IMG/VR virus record: IMGVR_UViG_3300024518_000353
Location: 1-56,727 of that record
Strand: one strand, 5' to 3'
DNA: 56,727 bases
Source: a virus
Each line of letters starts with the position of its first letter. Position 1 is the stretch's first letter. Under the pieces are notes generated by a model. The model worked only from the letters and a program-made list of their open reading frames with translations, ran no database searches and had not been told where the DNA came from. Made by a program: the position numbers and the translations under genes. This document shows positions 1-7,530 of the stretch, piece after piece.

Positions 1-42
1 TAATTTATAAAATCTAAACATTATTTATCCCCTTTTTTTATG

Positions 43-60
43 TGTTGTAAAAATACAACA
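43..60. promoter_or_regulatory. Operator-like dyad TGTTGTA-N4-TACAACA, copy 1
   Basis: Perfect 7-bp inverted arms flank AAAA. An exact reverse-complement copy lies at 326-343, and a third copy with spacer TGAT at 50580-50597. Three perfect dyads, all in non-coding gaps, indicate a sequence-specific binding protein of phage or host. Its identity is unknown. Confidence 0.65.
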
Positions 61-89
61 AGTTTATATAAATTTATTAACATATTATA

Positions 90-118
90 ATTAAATTACA
101 AAAAGAAAAGATTGTCAA
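90..118 (-). promoter_or_regulatory. Leftward sigma70-like promoter candidate
   Basis: On the - strand a consensus TTGACA (113-118) is followed after 17 bases by TTTAAT (90-95), with a TATAAT just beyond at 84-89. It would transcribe off the left edge of the window. This makes sense if the ends of the genome are joined and it feeds the leftward block ending at 56618. The -10 match is imperfect. Confidence 0.4.
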
Positions 119-180
119 ACAAATAATAAAATAAATTAAATAACTTGATTTTAAAAAACTGTTGATAATAGGAAGTAATT

Positions 181-199
181 GATATTAATAATCATTATC
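181..199. promoter_or_regulatory. Fur-box-like palindrome 1
   Basis: GATATTAATAATCATTATC matches the classical 19-bp Fur box GATAATGATAATCATTATC at 17 of 19 positions. With its flanks it has symmetrical outer arms TTGATA and TATCAA. Two more copies lie at 262-280 and 299-317. Confidence 0.65.
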
Positions 200-261
200 A
201 AGTTGAAAATTCCATTTACTGCATTTACTCAAGACACATTTAGAGCAGACAACCTTTAACT

Positions 262-280
262 GATATTGATAATCATTATC
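262..280. promoter_or_regulatory. Fur-box-like palindrome 2 (best match)
   Basis: GATATTGATAATCATTATC matches the classical Fur box at 18 of 19 positions; the only difference is T for A at position 5. Its starts lie 81 bp after copy 1 and 37 bp before copy 3. Copies 2 and 3 also share the downstream bases ATCTA, so they look like a duplicated operator. Confidence 0.7.
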
Positions 281-298
281 ATCTATCTAAATTAGAAT

Positions 299-317
299 GA
301 TATTGATAATTATTATC
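299..317. promoter_or_regulatory. Fur-box-like palindrome 3
   Basis: GATATTGATAATTATTATC matches the classical Fur box at 17 of 19 positions. It lies immediately before the TGTTGTA dyad at 326-343, so two different regulators could act at this point. Confidence 0.65.
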
Positions 318-325
318 ATCTAGCT

Positions 326-343
326 TGTTGTATTTTTACAACA
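326..343. promoter_or_regulatory. Operator-like dyad TGTTGTA-N4-TACAACA, copy 2
   Basis: This 18-bp sequence is the exact reverse complement of 43-60. The two copies bracket the Fur-like boxes, which would allow a looping or bilateral control arrangement. Confidence 0.65.
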
Positions 344-358
344 GACAAAAAAGAGGTA

Positions 359-411
359 GGGGGAGGGAAAAAAACAGGGGGGGTGCGTGTAATATAAAAA
401 AGGGGTACCCC
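359..411. other. G-rich tract with GGGGTACCCC palindrome
   Basis: Runs of 5, 3, 7 and 4 guanines occur within about 50 bp of an otherwise very AT-rich genome. They are separated by A-rich linkers and end in the perfect palindrome GGGGTACCCC (402-411). This could be a packaging (pac/cos) element, a G-quadruplex-prone sequence or a protein site. No function can be assigned from the sequence alone. Confidence 0.5.
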
Positions 412-440
412 CACAAAATTACTGAGAAAATAGACTTTGG

Positions 441-456
441 TGTCAATCTTTTGACA
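441..456. promoter_or_regulatory. Dyad TGTCAA-N4-TTGACA, left copy
   Basis: TGTCAATCTTTTGACA is an inverted repeat and the exact reverse complement of 54888-54903 near the other end of the window. Each arm is also a consensus -35 hexamer, so bound protein could block divergent promoters. No good -10 element is seen at the right distance on either strand. Confidence 0.5.
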
Positions 457-555
457 GTTGGGGAGTTTCTTTAAAATTTGATTGGGGAGTCCTCAAAATA
501 GATGTACACAACCATACACGAGATGTGCAATAGAACTATATAGTTATGTGTTTGT

Positions 556-583
556 TTGATTTATTTGTCAGCTATGATATATA
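556..583 (+). promoter_or_regulatory. Candidate rightward promoter for the packaging genes
   Basis: TTGATT (556-561), a 16-base gap, then TATATA (578-583) preceded by TG, giving an extended -10. It is the best-placed + strand promoter before the terminase small subunit at 688. The -35 is weak, so this is tentative. Confidence 0.35.
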
Positions 584-639
584 CCTTTAACCCTGGCTAA
601 CATAGTTAGAAGTATATCATACTTTTGTCTAACTGACAA
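565..639. repeat. Imperfect long inverted repeat before terS
   Basis: The left arms TTGTCAG (565-571) and TATGATATATAC (573-584) pair with GTATATCATA (612-621) and CTGACAA (633-639). The inner palindrome CTAACATAGTTAG (597-609) lies in the loop. It overlaps the candidate promoter at 556-583, so it may be an operator, an attenuator or a structured leader RNA. Confidence 0.45.
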
Positions 640-687
640 GTTATTTTTTAACTTTTTTTTAAATTCATTATAGTGTATAATACAATA

Positions 688-1389
688 ATGAAATATAAAG
701 AACCCAAACATTTGCTTTATGCTCACCTAGACGATTCAGGTCTCAGGGATTTGATTAAGGAAACTGCAGCGACTCGTAAGAAACGTAACGCAGGTAGAGA
801 TTTGATTGAGATGAGACGTGAGTACATGCGTAGAATTGAGGAAAGGAGACTCAAGATGACTGAAAAGAAAGCTAAGAAGTTACCTGAAGGACAAAAGGTA
901 AAGATGTTAGAGAACGCACAGCATAAATACCATAACTTTGCAAAGAATACATTGCCTAGTGGATTGTCCCCTATGCAGGAAAAGTTTTGTTTAGAGTACA
1001 CAGCTACAGGTGACGTATTAACTGCGTATCGTTCAGCAGGTTATAAAGATTTACATAATGATGCAAAGACTCGTGCTGAAGCTAAACGATTATTAAAGAA
1101 TGATAAAGTTGAAGAAAGATGTAATCAGATAAGACTTGACGCAATGAAAGATGTAGGACTTAATATAAATGAAGTTGTAAAGAAGTTTATGAAAGTTTAT
1201 GATAGAGGTATGGCAGAAAATGATTTAACTAACTCTAATAGAGCAATGGAGTTTATAGGTAAACATTTAGGTATGTTAATTGAAAGAAAAGAAATTAAAC
1301 AGGACATTACAACAAAATCTCCAGAGGAATTAGAACGTGAAATTAAACATTACGAAAATGTTGTCAAGCTTGAACAAACTAATAAATAA
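688..1389 (+). CDS. terS: Terminase small subunit
   Basis: This is the DNA-recognition subunit of the packaging motor. The central segment (L-S-P-M-Q-E-K-F-C-L-E-Y, then T-A-Y-R-S-A-G-Y) is the helix-turn-helix signature of the Terminase_2 family, about residues 90-160. The N-terminal 90 residues are highly basic and probably contact DNA. The C-terminus is helical and charged, as expected for oligomerisation and TerL contact. A GTG at 673 is in frame, but the ATG at 688 is preferred. Neither start has a clear Shine-Dalgarno sequence. It lies upstream of terL, as usual. Confidence 0.85.
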   Translation: MKYKEPKHLLYAHLDDSGLRDLIKETAATRKKRNAGRDLIEMRREYMRRIEERRLKMTEKKAKKLPEGQKVKMLENAQHKYHNFAKNTLPSGLSPMQEKFCLEYTATGDVLTAYRSAGYKDLHNDAKTRAEAKRLLKNDKVEERCNQIRLDAMKDVGLNINEVVKKFMKVYDRGMAENDLTNSNRAMEFIGKHLGMLIERKEIKQDITTKSPEELEREIKHYENVVKLEQTNK

Positions 1390-1615
1390 AACTCTTTTAT
1401 ATTTTTACTATATATGTATAGTATTATTATTTAGTTGGGTTATGTACGTTTGTAGTATGGCAACCTGGAATACATTTTGTAAAGGTTGTCCAGCGACATG
1501 GTACAAAGAACATGTTGAACCAATACTTCCTAGACCTATGCCTAAACCTGTCGTACCAATTAAAGAAGAAGATGATTGGGATGATGATGATGACGAGGAA
1601 ACAGATTGGCGATAA
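1358..1615 (+). CDS. Small membrane protein with proline-rich and acidic tail
   Basis: This 85-residue protein overlaps the end of terS by 32 bases. One transmembrane helix (about residues 13-33) is followed by a cysteine pair, a proline-rich stretch (P-R-P-M-P-K-P) and a strongly acidic C-terminus of mixed Asp/Glu. I do not recognise the family. A single-pass membrane protein beside terminase could belong to lysis (spanin-like) or to packaging. An upstream GTG (1337) is possible, but ATG 1358 is simpler. Confidence 0.55.
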   Translation: MLSSLNKLINKTLLYFYYICIVLLFSWVMYVCSMATWNTFCKGCPATWYKEHVEPILPRPMPKPVVPIKEEDDWDDDDDEETDWR

Positions 1616-1740
1616 GAATAATTAATGAAAATACTTATTGGTTTATTTCTGTAGATTTTAGAAGAAAAGTAAAACCAAAAGAATATAAGTCCCCTGTAGT
1701 TGCATGGGGTAGTAGTAAAGATTATGTTACAGACAAGTGA
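1606..1740 (+). CDS. Possible 44-residue protein overlapping terL
   Basis: This is an open frame with a TTG start preceded by a purine-rich GAGGAAACA. It overlaps the previous stop and runs 17 bases into terL. The product has a W-F-I-S-V-D-F core and many lysines. The frame bridges exactly between its neighbours, which is typical of phage operons, but no ATG is available and the family is unknown. Confidence 0.4.
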   Translation: MAIRIINENTYWFISVDFRRKVKPKEYKSPVVAWGSSKDYVTDK

Positions 1741-3247
1741 GAATTTAATAAAGCTTAGAGAATTATATTTTCAAAGAGCAGTACAACAATCTAAAGATAG
1801 CTTTCTACATTTTATAGCTATGTTTGCACCTACATTAGTTCCTGATTGGATTATGGGTAAACATATTCATGTAATTGCAGATAGGTTAAAAAAAGTTGAG
1901 AATGGAGAAATAAAAAGACTTATGGTCTTTCTTCCTCCTCGTTCATCTAAATCAGTTATATGTTCAAAGTTATTTCCTGCATGGTACGTAGGGCGACACC
2001 CACAACATGAGATACTAACTGTTTCTCACTCTGACCAACTAGCTTCAGATTTTGGTAGGTCAGTAAGAGATTTAGTAAATCATGATTTATTTAATACTGT
2101 CTTTCCACAAGTACAATTACGTAGTGATGTTAGAGCAGCAGGAAAATGGAAAACAAATCAAGGTGGTTCATATTATGCAGCAGGTGTTAGAAGTCAAATA
2201 GCAGGTCGTGGTGCACATATTGCAATACTAGATGACGTAATGTCTGAAGAGGACTCCTTTAGTGAAACAGGTAGAAGATATGTAAAGGAATGGTACCCTT
2301 CAGGTTTACGTACACGTATTATGCCTAATGGTTCAATTGTAATTATTAATACACGTTATCATGAAGATGATTTATGTGGTTGGTTATTAAGACAGGAATC
2401 ACAAATAAAATTAGAGAATAAATGGGAAGTAATAAAAATCCCTGCATGGATAGACGAAGATTCAAGTAAGTTACTGGATTTACCTGTAGGGTCTTCCTAT
2501 TTTCCTGAATGGAAACCTAGTAAAATTTTAAAAACAGATGAAGAAGAAATAAAGGCAAGTAATGGTTTAAGGTATTGGGAGTCTCTTTATATGCAGAATC
2601 CTGTACCAGACAGTGGTGGTATTATTAAAAAGAAGTGGTTTCAATGGTGGGACTATGATGAACCACCTGCATGTGACTATATAATACAAACATATGATAC
2701 TGCTTTTTCAACAAAAACAACTGCTGATTTTAGTGTTATTCAAACCTGGGGTATCTTTCAACATATGGAAACTGATTCTACAGGAAGAGAAACTTGGGTT
2801 TCAAATTTAATTTTATTAGGAAATGAAAAAGGTAGATTTGATTATCCTGAATTAAGAGCTAAAGCACAAGAATTATATGAGTATCATAAACCTGATGTAT
2901 GTATTATAGAGAAGAAAGCAAGTGGTCAATCTCTGATACAGGACATGCGTAGAGCAGGTTTACCAGTCTTAGATTATATTCCTGATAGGGATAAGACTGC
3001 AAGAGTCTACGCAGCTACACCATTAATGGAATCTGGAAGAGTTTGGATTCCTAAAGGACATGAGTGGAGTGATGATTTATTTAGTGAAGCTATCACATTT
3101 CCAAATGGTAGACATGATGACCAAGTTGACGCAATGACTATGGCAATACACTATATGAAAGAATCATGGAATCTAGTTCACCCTGATGACCCTGATTATG
3201 AAGAAGGTCATGAAAGAAAAAAAAGGGTTGCATATTGGAAAGTTTAA
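1724..3247 (+). CDS. terL: Terminase large subunit (packaging ATPase-nuclease)
   Basis: This motor pumps DNA into the procapsid and cuts concatemers. In the 507-residue product the ATPase domain has a divergent Walker A P-P-R-S-S-K-S (residues 71-77) and Walker B I-A-I-L-D-D (166-171). The C-terminal RNase H-like nuclease domain shows Y-D-T-A-F-S, C-I-I-E-K-K-A-S-G and the final R-H-D-D-Q-V-D-A acidic motif. These are features of the Terminase_6 family. The ATG at 1724 is chosen over an in-frame TTG at 1700 because it starts the conserved part. Length is normal for the family. Confidence 0.95.
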   Translation: MLQTSENLIKLRELYFQRAVQQSKDSFLHFIAMFAPTLVPDWIMGKHIHVIADRLKKVENGEIKRLMVFLPPRSSKSVICSKLFPAWYVGRHPQHEILTVSHSDQLASDFGRSVRDLVNHDLFNTVFPQVQLRSDVRAAGKWKTNQGGSYYAAGVRSQIAGRGAHIAILDDVMSEEDSFSETGRRYVKEWYPSGLRTRIMPNGSIVIINTRYHEDDLCGWLLRQESQIKLENKWEVIKIPAWIDEDSSKLLDLPVGSSYFPEWKPSKILKTDEEEIKASNGLRYWESLYMQNPVPDSGGIIKKKWFQWWDYDEPPACDYIIQTYDTAFSTKTTADFSVIQTWGIFQHMETDSTGRETWVSNLILLGNEKGRFDYPELRAKAQELYEYHKPDVCIIEKKASGQSLIQDMRRAGLPVLDYIPDRDKTARVYAATPLMESGRVWIPKGHEWSDDLFSEAITFPNGRHDDQVDAMTMAIHYMKESWNLVHPDDPDYEEGHERKKRVAYWKV

Positions 3248-3256
3248 GTATATAAT
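3228..3256 (+). promoter_or_regulatory. Candidate promoter for the portal region
   Basis: TTGCAT (3228-3233), 17 bases, then TATAAT (3251-3256). It overlaps the end of terL and precedes the gene at 3288. A perfect -10 and ideal spacing make it plausible. The start is also AT-rich, so chance cannot be excluded. Confidence 0.45.
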
Positions 3257-3287
3257 AGAATATAATATATAACTGTGAAAGAAAATT

Positions 3288-3995
3288 ATGTTACCCAGAG
3301 GATTATTTAATTTATTAAAGTTACAATCAGCTAAAGCTATTCCTACGACTAGAGGTATAACAACTACTCCTGCTAATAAAGGTTTAGAATCTGTAGCTGA
3401 AAGAATTAATGTTTTTCCAGTTCCTCAAAGAATGTTAGATAGAACAGGTAAAGATTTTAAACCTTTTTTAAAAGATGTAGAATATGAAAAAGGAGGAAAA
3501 TATTTAAACCCTGTAACAAAAGAATCTTTAACTAATAAAAATTTAAAAGATGCAACTATATCTATTAGTGAAGATGGAAAACCAAATTTTAAAGCTAGTC
3601 CTATTGAAGCTGATATTGTTGGAAGTCCTGATGTTAAAGGAGCAACAAAAATAAAAACAAATTTATTTAAAAAGAAAGCAGGATGGAAATGGATAGATGC
3701 TCCAAAAGGTTTTGAGGAAGTTCCAACTTTAGTTTCTGTTGAGAATAAAGGTAAACATTATTATGCATTAAAAGCTGATTTTCCTAAAGGTGTAAATTTA
3801 TCAAGATATGCTGAGTCTAAATCAGAACCCAGACTAAGACCAACAATGAAAGGTTTTGTAGAATTAGGAGAACCTGTTGGAACAATATCAGTTAGAGGTA
3901 AAGAACATGTTGTTTACGATAGAATAGTAAATATGAAAGCAGGAGGAATGATTCAAAGAAATAATTATAATTATAACACACAAAGGACTATATAA
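3288..3995 (+). CDS. Unknown phage protein before portal
   Basis: A 235-residue protein of unknown function between terL and portal, sharing one overlapping base with the portal start. It is lysine-rich with predicted beta segments. It ends in a glycine-glycine then R-N-N-Y-N-Y-N-T-Q-R motif resembling short C-terminal tails in other genes here (see 12407 and 13287). Position suggests a minor head or packaged protein. There is no Shine-Dalgarno sequence at the ATG. Confidence 0.6.
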   Translation: MLPRGLFNLLKLQSAKAIPTTRGITTTPANKGLESVAERINVFPVPQRMLDRTGKDFKPFLKDVEYEKGGKYLNPVTKESLTNKNLKDATISISEDGKPNFKASPIEADIVGSPDVKGATKIKTNLFKKKAGWKWIDAPKGFEEVPTLVSVENKGKHYYALKADFPKGVNLSRYAESKSEPRLRPTMKGFVELGEPVGTISVRGKEHVVYDRIVNMKAGGMIQRNNYNYNTQRTI

Positions 3996-6430
3996 TGCCA
4001 ACTGAAAAGAATCCATTTAATAAAATAGATGAAGATATACTAGAGGCTTCAACTCCTGGAGAAGAAGTAGATATAGAAACTATGTCTGACCAAATTCTTC
4101 CTGATGAAAGTATTGCAATGATGGAAGATGGTTCAGCTATGGTTGATTTAACAGGGAAACCTGCAATTATGCCTGACGAAGAAATGGTAGGTGGTCATTA
4201 TGATAACCTAGCTCCAATGTTAGAAGATGCCTTACTTCAAGAGATAGGTTCTGAAGTATATCAAAAATATGAATCAGATAAAGAATCACGACATGAATGG
4301 GAACAAACTTTTGAAAGAGGTTTTGACTTATTAGGTTTAAAACTAAAAGAAACTACTCAACCATTTGAAGGTGCATGTACTGCAGTTCACCCACTCTTAA
4401 TTGAGTCAGCAGTAAAGTTTCAATCAAAAGCTTCTCAAGAATTATTTCCACCAGGTGGACCAGTTATGGCTCAAGTAATGGGAACTGAATCTGAACAAAA
4501 ACAACAACAAGCATCTCGTGTAAAACAATTTATGAATTATCAGTTAACTGATATGATGCCTGAATACTTTCATGAGTTTGAAAGAATGTTGTTTCATTTA
4601 CCAATTATAGGTTCAGCATTTAAAAAGATTTATTATGATGGAGCAATGGACAGACCTTGTTCAGAGTTTGTTCCTATTGACCAATTTTATGTGTCTTATC
4701 ATGCTTCAGATTTAATGAAGGCAGATAGATATACTCATGTTATATTACGTAATCCAAATGATTTAGCAAGAGAAATAGCTGCAGGAGTTTATGAAGATGT
4801 AGAATTACCTGAAGCACAATCAATTGAACAAACTTCAATGTCAATGAAAGTTGACGAAATAATGGGAACTGCAATTCCTACTGATTCAGACCCACAATAT
4901 ATTTTATTAGAACAACATTGTTATTTAAATTTACCTGAACCTTATGGAGATGGTGACGGAGTAGCATTACCTTATATTGTTACTATTGAAGAGAGTTCAC
5001 AAAAAGTTTTATCTATTAGAAGAAACTATGATGAAGATGACCCTACCAAACAAAAGAAAATGTTCTTTACTCATTATAAGTTTGTTCCAGGTTTTGGTTT
5101 TTATGGTTTAGGTTTAATACATTTCCTAGGTAATCTTACAATGACTGCAACTGCAGCTATGAGAAACTTAGTTGACTCTGGTCAGTTTGCAACATTACCT
5201 GCAGGATTTAAAGCTAAAGGTGTAAAGGTTGTTGGTGATAATGAACCTTTATCTCCAGGTGAGTTTAGAGATGTAGAAGCTACAGGTGTAGATTTAAATA
5301 GAGCAATTGTTCCTCTACCTTATAAAGAACCTTCTCAAACATTATTTCAAATGTTAGGTTTTATTTCAGGAGCAGGACAAAAGTTTGCTGACTCTACTGA
5401 AAAAGTTATAAGTGATTCAACTAACTATGGACCAGTTGGAACTACTATGGCATTACTAGAAGCTTCAAGTAAATTTTTTAGTGCAATACATAAACGATTA
5501 CATAATTCACAAAAAGAAGAATTTAAAATATTAGCAAGGATAAATTTTGAGTCATTACCTGACGCATATCCTTATGAGGTTCCTGGTGCAAGTCCAACCA
5601 TATTAAAAACGGACTTTGATGGTAGGGTAGATGTAATACCTGTTAGTGACCCTAACATACCTTCAAGTGCTCATAGATTAATGCTTTCACAGTTGGCTCT
5701 TCAGTTAGCCAGTCAAGCACCACCAGGAACTTATAATATACAGGCATTGCATAGAACAATATTACAAGCTGCAAATATGCCAAACTTAGATAACATATTA
5801 CCACCCCAAGTGAAACCACAACCACTTGACCCTGTGTCAGATATACAGGCAGCAGTTAAAGGGATGCCTATAGGAGCATTTCCAGGTCAAGACCATATGG
5901 CACATGTAACAGTTAAGTCTTCTTTTTTAACTGACCCAATGAATGGTGGAAGTCCAATTATGGAAAAAGTAAAACCAGTTCTTGAAGCAAATATAAAAGA
6001 ACATATGATTATGAGATACCAAGAACAAATTAATGGTATGGTATCAGGAGTAGCAACTGACCCTGCAACATTACAACAAGTTCAGGCACAAGCTGCTCAA
6101 CAGATTTCCCAAGCTAATCAAAATATGGGTGTACAACAATCACCTGAACAACAAATGGTTGAGCTTGAGAAAAAGAGACTTGATATTGAGAAAGAAAAAT
6201 TAGGTCTTGACGCACTACAAGAAGCTGCAAGTTTAGCTGTTAAACAACGTGAACTTACTTTAAAAGAAGAAGACCAAGGTATCAAAGCCATAAAAGATGG
6301 TGCTGCTACAATATTAAAACAAAGTGAGGGTACGAAGGATAGACAAACTAAAATTGCAACTCAGACTATTAAAACTCTTGGTGACTTAGCCAAGGAAGAA
6401 CTCAAAGAAGAAACGAAAGGAGAAAACTAA
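3995..6430 (+). CDS. Portal protein
   Basis: At 811 residues this forms the dodecameric ring through which DNA passes. It is identified from size, position after terminase and pattern: an acidic N-terminus, a long central region with D-G-x-x-D-R-P and Y-x-V-x-Y-H-A-S-D segments, and a C-terminal Gln-rich coiled coil (about 680-800). Such long portals with a helical C-terminal barrel are typical of P22-like podoviruses. The coiled tail (E-L-E-K-K-R-L-D-I-E-K-E-K) fits a barrel extension. The ATG overlaps the previous stop codon. Confidence 0.85.
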   Translation: MPTEKNPFNKIDEDILEASTPGEEVDIETMSDQILPDESIAMMEDGSAMVDLTGKPAIMPDEEMVGGHYDNLAPMLEDALLQEIGSEVYQKYESDKESRHEWEQTFERGFDLLGLKLKETTQPFEGACTAVHPLLIESAVKFQSKASQELFPPGGPVMAQVMGTESEQKQQQASRVKQFMNYQLTDMMPEYFHEFERMLFHLPIIGSAFKKIYYDGAMDRPCSEFVPIDQFYVSYHASDLMKADRYTHVILRNPNDLAREIAAGVYEDVELPEAQSIEQTSMSMKVDEIMGTAIPTDSDPQYILLEQHCYLNLPEPYGDGDGVALPYIVTIEESSQKVLSIRRNYDEDDPTKQKKMFFTHYKFVPGFGFYGLGLIHFLGNLTMTATAAMRNLVDSGQFATLPAGFKAKGVKVVGDNEPLSPGEFRDVEATGVDLNRAIVPLPYKEPSQTLFQMLGFISGAGQKFADSTEKVISDSTNYGPVGTTMALLEASSKFFSAIHKRLHNSQKEEFKILARINFESLPDAYPYEVPGASPTILKTDFDGRVDVIPVSDPNIPSSAHRLMLSQLALQLASQAPPGTYNIQALHRTILQAANMPNLDNILPPQVKPQPLDPVSDIQAAVKGMPIGAFPGQDHMAHVTVKSSFLTDPMNGGSPIMEKVKPVLEANIKEHMIMRYQEQINGMVSGVATDPATLQQVQAQAAQQISQANQNMGVQQSPEQQMVELEKKRLDIEKEKLGLDALQEAASLAVKQRELTLKEEDQGIKAIKDGAATILKQSEGTKDRQTKIATQTIKTLGDLAKEELKEETKGEN

Positions 6431-6573
6431 TGAGTGAAATTATAAAAGGTCCTAAGAATAAAAAAGGTTTTGGTGACTGGTCAAAGATGCCAAGCACGGA
6501 TTATTCAGTCAGAGTAAAAAAGGGTGTCCTAAATGAATGGCAACCTGATAGTACATATAAAATTAAAAAATAA
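6430..6573 (+). CDS. Small conserved-looking protein (47 aa)
   Basis: The ATG shares its A with the portal stop codon. The product is basic and contains G-F-G-D-W-S-K-M-P and N-E-W-Q-P-D-S-T-Y. Function unknown. Tight overlap with portal suggests translational coupling and possibly a head-completion role. Confidence 0.55.
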   Translation: MSEIIKGPKNKKGFGDWSKMPSTDYSVRVKKGVLNEWQPDSTYKIKK

Positions 6574-6575
6574 TT

Positions 6576-6782
6576 ATGATACATAAAATTATTTCTGAAA
6601 TTGAGAAGGAAATAACGAATGAAATTGCACAAATCCAAGAATCATTGGGGGATGGTATTTGTCAAGACTATTCTCACTATAAACATCTAACAGGTTCAAT
6701 TGATGGATTGAATAAAAGTAAGATGGTTATAAAAAATATATATAAAAAAATGATTGATGGAGATGAAGATGCAGACGATTAA
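6576..6782 (+). CDS. Small helical protein (68 aa)
   Basis: A short, mostly helical protein beginning I-H-K-I-I-S-E-I-E-K-E. It has a D-Y-S-H-Y-K-H-L-T-G-S-I-D-G-L-N segment of a kind common in small phage proteins near the portal. Function unknown. It overlaps the start of the GroES-like gene. Confidence 0.6.
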   Translation: MIHKIISEIEKEITNEIAQIQESLGDGICQDYSHYKHLTGSIDGLNKSKMVIKNIYKKMIDGDEDADD

Positions 6783-7185
6783 AATGCAAAAGGCAGTAAA
6801 AAATGATGTATGGCTTAATAACGAAGAAACTCCTGACCCAAAAGTGTTACCTGTTTTGCCTGGGTATCATGTGTTGGTTCGCCCTGTTTCGATAAGAAAT
6901 CAAACTAAAGGTGGTATCATGTTACCTGATTCAGTTAAAGAAGATATATCTTATCTTACAACTGTAGGAAAAGTTTTATCTATAGGTGATTTAGCTTATA
7001 AAGATAAAGATAAATTTCCTAATGGAAACTGGTGTGAGGTTGGAGATTATGTAAGCTATGGAAAACATGAAGGACAAAAATTTATTTATAAAGGTTTAAA
7101 ACTTTTATTATTATTTGATGACCAAATAATGATGAAGGTTGAAGACCCTAAACATTTAGATACAACTTATAATTTATCAAATTAA
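6769..7185 (+). CDS. GroES-like co-chaperonin
   Basis: The 138-residue product has the Cpn10 fold signature: L-P-G-Y-H-V-L-V-R-P near residue 30, then a mobile-loop-like T-K-G-G-I-M-L-P-D, V-G-K-V-L-S-I-G-D and G-D-Y-V-S-Y-G-K-H. It would cap host GroEL to help fold capsid or other virion proteins, like T4 gp31. No phage GroEL is present. ATG 6769 is chosen because GGAG lies six bases upstream; ATGs at 6754-6763 and 6784 are alternatives. It sits among head genes, which fits assembly. Confidence 0.85.
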   Translation: MQTIKMQKAVKNDVWLNNEETPDPKVLPVLPGYHVLVRPVSIRNQTKGGIMLPDSVKEDISYLTTVGKVLSIGDLAYKDKDKFPNGNWCEVGDYVSYGKHEGQKFIYKGLKLLLLFDDQIMMKVEDPKHLDTTYNLSN

Positions 7186-7200
7186 TAATATGGAAATAAA

Positions 7201-7332
7201 ATGCAGTTCCCTAAAGACTTAATTTTATTTACTAATATTAAATTTAAAGTAACAAAAAATACTAAACGATTAAAAGACTTATCTGATAATAGATGGGATT
7301 ATACAATAATTAATAGAAAGGGGAAAATATGA
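7201..7332 (+). CDS. Small basic protein (43 aa)
   Basis: An ATG follows GGAAATAAA, and the stop overlaps the next start as ATGA. The product is lysine-rich with F-P-K-D-L-I-L-F-T-N and D-N-R-W-D-Y-T-I-I. Function unknown. The coupling supports a real gene. Confidence 0.5.
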   Translation: MQFPKDLILFTNIKFKVTKNTKRLKDLSDNRWDYTIINRKGKI

Positions 7333-7514
7333 TTTGTTTATGTAAAAGTATAAAGGAAAAATTTACAAATTTAAGTATATGGACTTGGTTTAAACATAAA
7401 GGTTGTTTAATAAAAACCATGATTGTTTTATGGAAAGTTTCATTACCTGAGTTAAAAGTTATTATTGACGAAAAAAATAAGACTAAAACAAGACCTACTA
7501 TAACTGAGGTCTAA
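7329..7514 (+). CDS. Small basic protein (61 aa)
   Basis: Coupled to the previous gene by ATGA. It contains W-T-W-F-K-H-K-G-C and a mixed hydrophobic middle that might touch membrane, then a lysine- and threonine-rich end. Not recognised. Confidence 0.5.
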   Translation: MICLCKSIKEKFTNLSIWTWFKHKGCLIKTMIVLWKVSLPELKVIIDEKNKTKTRPTITEV

Positions 7515-7530
7515 GGTAAGGATAAGGATA

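Larger units (their letters stand above)
1..672. promoter_or_regulatory. Non-coding control region at the left end
   Basis: This is the only stretch longer than 300 bases without a gene that I can support. It holds three Fur-box-like palindromes (181-317), two inverted copies of one 18-bp dyad (43-60, 326-343), a TGTCAA/TTGACA dyad (441-456), a G-rich tract (359-411), a perfect 12-bp palindrome AACTATATAGTT (534-545), a large imperfect inverted repeat (565-639) and promoter candidates in both directions. Its position before the terminase genes, and the sharing of dyads with the right arm, suggest a master control region, possibly also a packaging or replication site. The individual sites are listed separately. 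Confidence 0.75.

Noticed and set aside
1337-1357. Upstream GTG start for the 1358 gene
   Set aside because: It would deepen the overlap with terS without a ribosome site; ATG 1358 begins the membrane protein directly.
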